A stretch of DNA of 20,105 bases from a virus: IMG/VR virus record IMGVR_UViG_3300032897_000532, positions 1 to 20,105 of that record, one strand, 5' to 3'. The position numbers and the translations under genes are program-made. The notes beneath the pieces were generated by a model, which was given only the letters and a program-made list of their open reading frames with translations, was not told the origin of the DNA and did no database searches. The stretch's first letter is position 1, and each line of letters begins with the position of its first letter. Shown here one piece after another: positions 14,514 through 20,105 of the stretch.

Positions 14514-15950
14514 CTACCACAGCCGTTCCTGCCCGCAACTCAAATCACCCGAAGGCCCCGTCCGCCAATCGCGGGCCTTCAGAGAAGGGATCATCCGCGA
14601 AAAAGAATGTCCCAACGGGCGTTCCACGCCGTGATCCACTTCGGATTCCGGCAGTTCCACACCTAGAAGCTCTCCTAGGATGTGCATCGCAAGATGAGCG
14701 GCGAAGGTAGGCGGCACGGCATTACCAACCTGCCTGAAGCGCTCATCTAACGAGCCATGGAACCAATAGCTTCTTGGAAACCCTTGAAGCACGGCCGCCT
14801 CTCGGACTGAAAGCCCCCTATCCTGTTCCGGATGCACAAACCGCCCGCTCGCCGGGTTGCGTGAATAGGCCGTGATCGTGATCGCCGGTTTGTCCCACGA
14901 CAATCGGCCGTACACGTCCTCGTAGGCGGCTTTCCCTTGGCGTTCCGCGACACGTCGTAGGCACGCCGGGCCGACATCCGCAGGACGGCTACCACCGTCT
15001 TTCGGCACAGCGCGTATTGTCGCCAATGTGGATTCCTGGTGACCGGCGGTATAGTGCATCTCATCTTTGGCGAATCGCTCGCCGGCCTTGATCCTAGGAA
15101 GATCCCCGATCGCGTCCCGGACGGTTCGGTACTTTGGACGACCTAGGAATCCGCTTGGAGCCCTGAACGGTTGCCGCATGGCCAGAAGCACGGCTCGGAA
15201 CCTCTCCTGCGGTACCCCGAACGCAGCCATGTTGTGGACGCCGATGTGGACGTGATAGCCGGCCCTTTTTAAGATGGCGCGCGCCTCCAAGACGAATGGC
15301 CAATACTTGTGCGTCAATAGCTCCGGCACATTTTCTACGACCACAGCCTCAGGACCGAGCCGCGCCGCGATCCTCGCAAAGTCGAGGAACAATGAATTCC
15401 GCTGATCGGATTCCCCTGCGCTATTGCGGTGTGATGAGAATCCCTGACATGGGGCGCAGCCGATCAGAACGAAGGGCAGCCCTCTCCGCGGCTCTGCTAT
15501 TTGCTGCAGTTTGGCGAATGCCGTCTGGCGCCGCGCGATTTCTGCCACGTCCGATTCTGCCGGTCTGAGCGCCAGATTACGCTCATAGGACCGATTCGCG
15601 ACGTGGTCAATATCGACAGCGTGGACAAGGTCAAACACAGGAAGCAGGCCGTTCACGGCACGGAACCCCGTTGACATCCCACCGCATCCGCTGAACATGT
15701 CGATGACCTTGACGGGGCCGTTCGAGCGGCCTTCTGAGAGGTTCCAGTAGCGATCAAGATTCAGAGCGAGTTCGATTCCGCAGACGCGTGCCGCCATCCG
15801 TGGGTCCAGTCGCTTGCCACCACCGCTCAGCTTACGTCCCTTTGCAATCACGGATGCTGTCAAGTCTCGGAGCAGCTTCTCGGGCTGACCGGCTGCTATT
15901 CGCCCAGCGACCTTTCGAGCCGCGCATGATGGTTGTTCTCCGGTAGGCAT
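14514..15950 (-). CDS. DNA (cytosine-5) methyltransferase 1 of the R-M cluster
   Basis: 478 aa. Its ATG shares one base with the TAA stop of the ribbon-helix-helix gene (TAATG), so the two are coupled. An 80-residue basic N-terminal extension precedes motif I DMFSGCGG at 84-91. Motif IV is GCAPCQGFS at 164-172 with catalytic Cys168, motif VI VENVPE at 205-210, motif VIII QERFRAVLLA at 248-257 and motif X QVGNAVPP at 407-414. The target-recognition region spans about 270-360. The 60-residue tail after motif X, with a charged end, has no known counterpart. The catalytic set is complete. The N-terminal extension might bind DNA or contact a partner; some C5 methylases use such extensions as operator-binding domains, but this one shows no clear HTH. 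Confidence 0.93.
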   Translation of the reverse strand: MPTGEQPSCAARKVAGRIAAGQPEKLLRDLTASVIAKGRKLSGGGKRLDPRMAARVCGIELALNLDRYWNLSEGRSNGPVKVIDMFSGCGGMSTGFRAVNGLLPVFDLVHAVDIDHVANRSYERNLALRPAESDVAEIARRQTAFAKLQQIAEPRRGLPFVLIGCAPCQGFSSHRNSAGESDQRNSLFLDFARIAARLGPEAVVVENVPELLTHKYWPFVLEARAILKRAGYHVHIGVHNMAAFGVPQERFRAVLLAMRQPFRAPSGFLGRPKYRTVRDAIGDLPRIKAGERFAKDEMHYTAGHQESTLATIRAVPKDGGSRPADVGPACLRRVAERQGKAAYEDVYGRLSWDKPAITITAYSRNPASGRFVHPEQDRGLSVREAAVLQGFPRSYWFHGSLDERFRQVGNAVPPTFAAHLAMHILGELLGVELPESEVDHGVERPLGHSFSRMIPSLKARDWRTGPSGDLSCGQERLW

Positions 15951-16147
15951 TAGACTTTCCTCGCGGTTTGCTCGGATGAACCGAGCTTTTCCTTCTCTCT
16001 TTCCTTTTCGGCATTTAGGAAGTCGCGGACGAGCTTCGCGATGAGAGTGCTCTTCTTGAAACCATGCTCCCGACAGTAGTCGGCGAATCGCCTAAACTCC
16101 TCATTCGGCAGGAGAACCGTGATCTTGCCAATGTTGGATTTGGCCAT
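15950..16147 (-). CDS. Ribbon-helix-helix (Arc/CopG-type) regulator of the R-M operon
   Basis: 65 aa from ATG 16147; longer upstream starts would run through the promoter and operator and are rejected. The protein reads MAKSNIGKITVLLPNEEF: a short basic lead, a beta strand KITVLLP, then helix FRRFADYCREHG, turn FKKS and helix TLIAKLVRDFLNAEKEREKE, the classic RHH plan, in which paired strands insert into the major groove. A lysine/glutamate-rich tail follows. The promoter 22 bp upstream carries a perfect 16-bp palindrome between its boxes, a fitting site for an RHH dimer pair. The most likely role is autorepression and timing of the R-M operon, comparable to the C-proteins of other restriction systems. 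Confidence 0.75.
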   Translation of the reverse strand: MAKSNIGKITVLLPNEEFRRFADYCREHGFKKSTLIAKLVRDFLNAEKEREKEKLGSSEQTARKV

Positions 16148-16169
16148 TTCGCTTATTCTTCGCCTCTGT

Positions 16170-16198
16170 AGGATACCGCAAAAGTGCGCACTTTTCAA
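16170..16198 (-). promoter_or_regulatory. Promoter of the RHH-methyltransferase-restriction operon
   Basis: Minus strand TTGAAA (16193-16198), exactly 17 bp, TATCCT (16170-16175). The -10 ends 22 bp before the ATG at 16147, leaving a leader of roughly 15 nt. It is the best sigma-70-type promoter seen in the window and lies in the 91-bp gap between vsr and the RHH gene. Confidence 0.68.
16180..16195. promoter_or_regulatory. Palindromic operator within the R-M promoter
   Basis: AAAAGTGCGCACTTTT is a perfect 16-bp palindrome filling most of the 17-bp spacer and reaching into the -35 box. A bound protein would block RNA polymerase. The adjacent RHH protein is the obvious ligand; the methylation state of its GCGC centre could also matter. 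Confidence 0.68.
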
Positions 16199-16238
16199 TA
16201 CCTTTTCGCAGTACTCCGGAGAAAGGCTGATTCGAGTG

Positions 16239-16652
16239 TCAGGACTGCGCTTTGAGAAACCGCGAAACGACGCGCTCCAGCGTCCGGTCGGCAGCGAGCT
16301 GACACTCCCACAGAACGAGCACCTTCCACCCATCGTGTCGCAATTGCCGTATCGCCTTTGCATCTCGCCTAACGTTGTTCAGCAGCTTCTCCCTCCAATA
16401 CGAAGCGCGCGATTTTGGCAACGCCGATCGAACGCATCCGGTGTGCTGATGCCAGAAGCAGCCATGAACAAAGATCACCCTCTTCAATTTGCGAAAAACC
16501 AGGTCCGGCCGGCCAGGGAGGTCGGAGCAGTGAAGACGGTACCGAAATCCCATTGAATAGACGAGCCTTCGCACTAGCAGCTCGGGACCGGTGTCGGCTG
16601 CGCGTACTCGCCTCATGATCTCGCTGCGTTCTTCTGGGGTGAAGCGATCCAT
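16239..16652 (-). CDS. vsr: Vsr very-short-patch mismatch endonuclease
   Basis: 137 aa, the usual Vsr length; ATG at 16652 with AAGGA three bases upstream. Visible family residues: N-terminal RSEIMRRVRAADTGPE (Glu24), PGRPDLVF with catalytic Asp50, IFVHGCFWH with His63, Cys65/His70/Cys73 and Cys117 as the zinc site, and NVRRD with Asp97. Vsr nicks 5' of the T in T:G mismatches made when 5-methylcytosine deaminates. It therefore protects the sites methylated by the two adjacent C5 methylases. It sits just upstream of the R-M promoter and is read from the integration-module side, or from a promoter not seen in the 32-bp gap before it. The Thr preceding the catalytic His in E. coli Vsr is Val62 here. 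Confidence 0.93.
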   Translation of the reverse strand: MDRFTPEERSEIMRRVRAADTGPELLVRRLVYSMGFRYRLHCSDLPGRPDLVFRKLKRVIFVHGCFWHQHTGCVRSALPKSRASYWREKLLNNVRRDAKAIRQLRHDGWKVLVLWECQLAADRTLERVVSRFLKAQS

Positions 16653-16684
16653 CTATCCTTCTTGAGAAATCAAGCTTATCGCAA

Positions 16685-17092
16685 TTAGCCCACACGCCAC
16701 TCCGAACGCCAGTGCTGACGTTGATCGCCCCAATGAACAAGCCCCGCTAGCGGCCTGAGCAGGGTTTCGCGCATCGTAGAGCACGTTGCGATCCCGTTCA
16801 GTTCCAGAATCTCCATTTGGATATCCGGCGCCAAATTAAGCAGGTTCATTATCTGGGTGATCCGCGCACGAGAGACGTAGCCGAGACGTGCAAGGTCGGC
16901 GTAGTCCCGGACCTCGCCACGGTCAACCATGTCCTGGAATTTGATTGCGAGAGCCATCAACCGCGTGATCCTAGGGATGCGCGGTGGGTCCGGCACCCTG
17001 GGCACAGCCGGGCTGCGATGCTGGCCGCCCTTGCGGCCCTTCGCCGGGGCAATGGTGATTTCGATCTGGAGCATCTCGTCGTTTGTCTTCAT
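16685..17092 (-). CDS. Small HTH protein of the recombinase module (ParB-like helix-turn-helix)
   Basis: 135 aa. The ATG at 17092 overlaps the recombinase stop as ATGA, so translation is coupled. The first 40 residues are basic and Pro-rich. Residues ~41-92 are helical with a clear HTH: RGEVRDYADLARLGYVSRARITQIMNLLNLAPDIQ, close to the KorB/ParB-type HTH in wording. The C-terminus is Trp/Arg-rich (LVHWGDQRQHWRSEWRV). Proteins of this kind follow large serine recombinases in many integrated elements. It could be a recombination directionality or regulatory partner, but that is inference from position. No catalytic residues are seen. Confidence 0.72.
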   Translation of the reverse strand: MKTNDEMLQIEITIAPAKGRKGGQHRSPAVPRVPDPPRIPRITRLMALAIKFQDMVDRGEVRDYADLARLGYVSRARITQIMNLLNLAPDIQMEILELNGIATCSTMRETLLRPLAGLVHWGDQRQHWRSEWRVG

Positions 17093-18627
17093 CGGACTGC
17101 CTCCTTCTGAACCAGTTCCTTCACGCCGGCGGATTTGAAACTCACCGTGACCTTGCCAGTGCGGCCGTCGTAGCCGACCTTCTCCACCAGTTGGCGCAGG
17201 AGGTTCCGCTGCTCATCAAGGTTCATGGCCTTCCACACGTCCTCGAAGGACTCCATCGTGCGGCGCAACTCCTTCTCGTCGATTCGCTGCTTCTCACGCC
17301 GTAGAATCTGCTTGCGAAGCTCCTCTGCGCGCGTTTCGCCTTCTGCGAGTTGCTCCCGGATCTCTGCCAACCGGGCAGCCTCCGGGTTTCGAATCCGTGC
17401 GATCTGCGACTTCAGATTCTTGACGCGACCGTTCGTCGTGTTCAGTTCCTCGCGAAGGCCAGTAATAATCTCCGCGAGCTGCTGCCGCGCCAGGCGCGCG
17501 GTCTCCGTGAGCACGTCCGGGTGCACGCCGACGCGCCGGATGCTCTCGACGACGGCCTCCTCAACCGATGGCGCGGACACCGCGCGCGACGTGCAGTAGC
17601 CTTCGAGTTTCTGCTGCGAGCGGTAGCAGACGTAGTAGCGGTAGCGGCGTTCCTTGTTGGCCGAGTACGTCGAGTACATGCCGGAGCCGCAGCAGGAGCA
17701 GTAGATAAGCCCTCGCAGCAAAGCCTCAAATTTCACGCGATGCGAGTTGCCCGGCGTCCAAGCGTTCTGTTCAAGCCGCTTCTGGGCCAGATCGAAGGTC
17801 TGTTGATCAATGATTGCCTCGTGCTCGCCAGGGAAGGTTTCGTCGCCAACCTTCACCTGCCCGGTGTAGAGGATGTTACCGAGCAGCTTGTAGATGTGGC
17901 AGCGACGCAGTAGGCTGCCGCCGTAGAGCTTGCCGTCCTGTGTGGTCCATTGCTTGTTGCGCCACCCGAGCTTGTCGAACCGCTGGACAATTTCGGAGAC
18001 CGGCGTTCCTCCCAGGTAGAGGCGGAACATCTCGCGGATGCGGTCGGCCTCCTCGGAATTGATGGTCAACTTTCCCGCGCGCGAGTCGAGGTCGTAGCCC
18101 AGGAGGATGTGCCCACCGGTCCACTTGCCCTTCTTGCGCGCGGCGACTTGCTTGTCGCGCGTGCGGTCGGAGATGATCTCGCGCTCAAACTGCGCGAAAG
18201 AAAGCAAGATGTTCAGCGTCAGGCGCCCGAGAGGCGTGTTGGTATTGAACTGCTGCGTGACGGAAACGAAACACACGCCGTGCTTCTCGAACAAGCCCAT
18301 CATTCTGGCGAAGTCGATCAGCGAACGGCTGAGGCGATCAACCTTGTACACGACCACGCAGTCGACCTTGCCGGCTTCGATGTCGGCCAGCAATTGGCGC
18401 ACGCCGGGTCGTTCAATATTCGCGCCGGTGTATCCGCCGTCGCTATACTCGTTGGGGACCAGCGTCCAACCCGCGTGTCGCTGGCTGAGGATGTACGACT
18501 CGGCCGCTTCCCGCTGTGCATCGAGCGAGTTGAAGTCCCGGTTGAGTCCTTCGTCCGTTGACTTCCTTGTGTATATCGCGCATCGGACGGGCTTGGTAGC
18601 GGGCGCAACGTTACTGGTGGCTACCAT
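17089..18627 (-). CDS. Large serine recombinase (integrase)
   Basis: 512 aa. The resolvase-type catalytic domain starts after residue 14: nucleophile Ser23 in YTRKSTDEG, EYSDGGYTGANIERPG near 60-75, YKVDRLSR with the conserved Arg pair at 94-101, and FEREIISDRT near 147-156. A recombinase domain (~175-300; GYDL, TGQVKVGDETF, HEAIID) and a zinc ribbon follow, with cysteines at 310/313 and 334/345. A long coiled coil with leucine/glutamate heptads occupies ~375-470. This build matches phage-type integrases that join attP and attB without host factors. The 5' end overlaps the DUF2924 gene by 17 bp and the 3' end overlaps the HTH gene, so the three are one unit. It appears intact and is the probable integrase of the element. 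Confidence 0.94.
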   Translation of the reverse strand: MVATSNVAPATKPVRCAIYTRKSTDEGLNRDFNSLDAQREAAESYILSQRHAGWTLVPNEYSDGGYTGANIERPGVRQLLADIEAGKVDCVVVYKVDRLSRSLIDFARMMGLFEKHGVCFVSVTQQFNTNTPLGRLTLNILLSFAQFEREIISDRTRDKQVAARKKGKWTGGHILLGYDLDSRAGKLTINSEEADRIREMFRLYLGGTPVSEIVQRFDKLGWRNKQWTTQDGKLYGGSLLRRCHIYKLLGNILYTGQVKVGDETFPGEHEAIIDQQTFDLAQKRLEQNAWTPGNSHRVKFEALLRGLIYCSCCGSGMYSTYSANKERRYRYYVCYRSQQKLEGYCTSRAVSAPSVEEAVVESIRRVGVHPDVLTETARLARQQLAEIITGLREELNTTNGRVKNLKSQIARIRNPEAARLAEIREQLAEGETRAEELRKQILRREKQRIDEKELRRTMESFEDVWKAMNLDEQRNLLRQLVEKVGYDGRTGKVTVSFKSAGVKELVQKEAVR

Positions 18628-19144
18628 GCTTCCTCCCCGGCTTACCGCCCAGGCCGAAAAACGCGAAGCCGTTCCACGGCGTGCCGGTAGCTTGCCGAAC
18701 GGCGGAACTCAGGGAACGGTGGATCTGGCCACTGTACTCGAAGCCGTCCTCCCGAACGCGCACGACGACATCTTTTCCCCGGTAGCGTCGCAACAGTTCG
18801 GTGCCGGGCATCGGGAGCCGCGGGTCCTCGGTCGGCGCGACGCGCGCTTCGATGGTGCGCGTTTCGTCCAGGTCCTCCTTCAAGAAGTTCTTGGGAGCCC
18901 GGATTCTGAGGTCGGCGTCGTTGGCGATCTCAAGCGCGCGTCGGCGCGCGCGTTCCGAAAGGCCGCCGTAGGCATTCGCCTGCATGCGCCAGGCAATGCG
19001 CCGGAAGAGGAACTGTTTGTGATTCGACCGGCTCGATTCACCGAAGACGTCTCGGTACTTGTCCTTGAGCTGCCCGACGGTCATGTGGCGCAAGGCCTCA
19101 ATCTCTTCCCGCAGGGCCGTTGATCTGTTGGTCTCTGTTCTCAT
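18611..19144 (-). CDS. DUF2924 protein, recombinase-associated
   Basis: 177 aa from ATG 19144, with GGTGG nine bases upstream; a GTG at 19156 in the same frame would overlap the previous gene by 8 bp and is the alternative. Residues ~10-75 carry the DUF2924 pattern (LREEIEALRHMTVGQLKDKYRDVFGE, then SNHKQFLFRRIAWRMQANAYGGLSERAR). A charged helix and a beta-rich tail follow (GTELLRRYRGKDVVVRVREDGFEYSG, then WNGFAFFGL). DUF2924 proteins regularly sit directly before serine recombinases in phage-like elements. Their function is not established; a DNA-binding accessory to integration or excision is a fair guess. The overlap with the recombinase supports joint expression. Confidence 0.85.
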   Translation of the reverse strand: MRTETNRSTALREEIEALRHMTVGQLKDKYRDVFGESSRSNHKQFLFRRIAWRMQANAYGGLSERARRRALEIANDADLRIRAPKNFLKEDLDETRTIEARVAPTEDPRLPMPGTELLRRYRGKDVVVRVREDGFEYSGQIHRSLSSAVRQATGTPWNGFAFFGLGGKPGRKHGSHQ

Positions 19145-19148
19145 AGCG

Positions 19149-19298
19149 TTAACCACCAGTCACATGAGGGCGGGAAGTCTCGGCACAGTCAACTTCCTTC
19201 TGGAGAGTTTCAGGGAAGCGCAGGCGCACGTAGGCGGCAGCAAGGATTGCGGCGATCTGGCATATGGCTTCGGCGCGATCAGCATCGCGTTCTTTCAT
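19149..19298 (-). CDS. 49-aa leader protein of the recombinase operon
   Basis: ATG at 19298 preceded by CTAAGGAGACCGCTC, a strong AAGGAG Shine-Dalgarno seven bases from the start; stop TAA at 19149-19151, four bases before the ATG of the DUF2924 gene. The product begins MKERDADRAEAICQIAAILA and continues with a helix rich in Ala/Leu/Arg. It is a small, partly amphipathic helical protein with no domain recognised. The ribosome site and tight spacing make it a likely real first gene of the operon. Confidence 0.62.
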   Translation of the reverse strand: MKERDADRAEAICQIAAILAAAYVRLRFPETLQKEVDCAETSRPHVTGG

Positions 19299-19389
19299 GA
19301 GCGGTCTCCTTAGAGGCCACCCACGACGATGTCCGCTTCGCGGTCGAGCGCCGTCTGGTGGGATTATCGACGCGGTCCGTTTCCGCGTC

Positions 19390-19426
19390 CGTTCACTATA
19401 TACGCAGGGAGCGTGGAAGATGTCTC
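19390..19426 (-). promoter_or_regulatory. Putative promoter of the integration module, copy 2 of a shared element
   Basis: Minus strand GAGACA (19421-19426), 18 bp, then GCGTATATAGTGAACG (19390-19405) with TATATA at 19397-19402. It repeats the box, spacing and 16-mer seen at 3249-3285. The first gene starts 92 bp downstream. The stretch 19299-19389 shows only the ribosome site, and in 19427-19656 I see nothing else. Confidence 0.55.
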
Positions 19427-19655
19427 ACTCGGGGTCGGCGATTTCGCGCGGGCGTAAACAAACTCCGGTAGAGGGAACCAGAGACGCAGAGAACGGGCGC
19501 GTGGAGGGCGTGGAACCGGACAGGACTCGGAGGGCCAACTGCGGTGGGCTCAAACGGAGAGACGAACGGAGACGTGAAGTTCTACGAAAGACTACGCGGA
19601 CGCGGAGGAGGATGCCGTCAACGAACGGGCACGCAAATCAATGGAGGGAAAGGAA

Positions 19656-19707
<52 letters not shown>

Positions 19708-19713
19708 TTTAGG

Positions 19714-19800
19714 GCGAAGTTGTGCGAAGTGAAAAACGCAAGTTGCTGAAAATAGAAGTGTCGCAGTCGTGGAGCCGCTCGCCGTTTCGCATGGCTTCGC
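19714..19800. repeat. Inverted pair of 15-bp repeats beside the tRNA fragment
   Basis: GCGAAGTTGTGCGAA (19714-19728) and, inverted, GCGAAGCCATGCGAA (complement of 19786-19800). The two outer blocks are identical and the central four bases differ. Each unit is itself a direct repeat of GCGAA. Located 8 bp from the tRNA fragment, they look like recombinase-binding sites. Confidence 0.55.
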
Positions 19801-19802
19801 AT

Positions 19803-19826
19803 AAAAGTTCGTACAAAAGTTCGTAC
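19803..19826. repeat. Two tandem copies of AAAAGTTCGTAC
   Basis: Perfect 12-bp tandem duplication (19803-19814, 19815-19826), two bases after the inverted pair. Arm-type sites of tyrosine integrases are often short tandem repeats near the att core, which is the favoured reading. Confidence 0.6.
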
Positions 19827-20105
19827 AGTGCCTATGGGTACCGAAACTGTCTCAGCCATGGCTGGGCCTTGGGCAATGAACCGTCCGGCAGAGTATCATC
19901 TTCGATTCCTGTCAGTCTTCCTGACATGACGAGAGCCAGTTAACACACACGCTGGCCTCGCCGAGCATCAGTTGGTCGAAACGGGGTTTGGGTGGCCGGG
20001 CGAAGTTTTGGTAATGACAACCTGGACATCGTACCGAACGGTCTCTTAAAAAGGGCGCGTGAAGTATCTTGGACGAGTACCCAGTTACGAGACGGAGACA
20101 ACATC
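19827..20105. other. Stretch without a supportable gene
   Basis: No convincing coding frame. It holds a 12-bp palindrome CAGCCATGGCTG (19853-19864) and a small hairpin TGTCAG-TCTTC-CTGACA (19910-19926). It may be the end of a neighbouring element continuing to the right. Confidence 0.4.

Noticed and set aside
15950-16363. 137-aa version of the RHH gene
   Set aside because: The extra 72 residues would cover the promoter, operator and end of vsr, and are Cys/Arg/Ser-rich without structure; the start at 16147 fits.
18107-19123. Plus-strand frame of 338 aa opposite recombinase and DUF2924
   Set aside because: Spans two well-supported genes on the opposite strand; no domain seen.

Overview
The window is GC-rich bacterial DNA. 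All the clear genes but one lie on the minus strand and are tightly packed: six stop/start junctions are ATGA or TAATG overlaps. The gene content points to a chromosomally integrated mobile element, either a prophage or a phage-like integrative element. It carries a serine-recombinase integration module, a primase-polymerase/helicase with a sigma-like factor beside it, ParB-methyltransferase fusions of the kind common in phages, an iteron-like repeat array and a tRNA-gene fragment. No virion or conjugation genes are visible, and the element continues past the left edge. The host cannot be fixed from the sequence. The mix of a DUF2924 protein, a large serine recombinase and Vsr gives me an impression of Acidobacteriota or a similar soil Gram-negative (low confidence).

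Layout in the direction of transcription, right to left. (a) 19707-20105: no gene seen, but inverted and tandem repeats beside a 3' fragment of tRNA-Asn(GUU) at 19657-19706, probably a recombination site. (b) 16685-19298: integration module of a 49-aa protein, a DUF2924 protein, a large serine recombinase and a small HTH protein, behind a promoter at 19390-19426. (c) 10410-16652: restriction-modification island with Vsr endonuclease, a ribbon-helix-helix regulator under a promoter carrying a 16-bp palindromic operator, two C5-cytosine methyltransferases, an unrecognised probable winged-helix protein, a short McrB-like AAA+ motor and a McrC-like nuclease. The order resembles the LlaJI and BsuMI systems. 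(d) 8088-10197: two overlapping genes of unknown function, apparently a separate transcription unit with its own promoter and a terminator. (e) 4321-7839: a 108-aa unknown protein, a sigma-70-like factor and an NrS-1-type primase-polymerase fused to a helicase. (f) 3579-4331: the only plus-strand gene, of unknown function. (g) 3185-3578: divergent intergenic region with nine iteron-like 9-mers, a DnaA-box-like site, a 26-bp alternating purine-pyrimidine tract and a promoter matching the one at 19390. (h) 1-3184: small unknown proteins and two tandem ParB-methyltransferase fusions, the last cut by the window edge.

Reading: recombinase and accessories move the element; the primase-helicase and the iteron region probably replicate it; block (c) marks DNA as self and cuts unmarked DNA, with Vsr repairing the T:G mismatches that cytosine methylation causes; block (d) lies within the same defence cargo and is the best candidate for an undescribed system.
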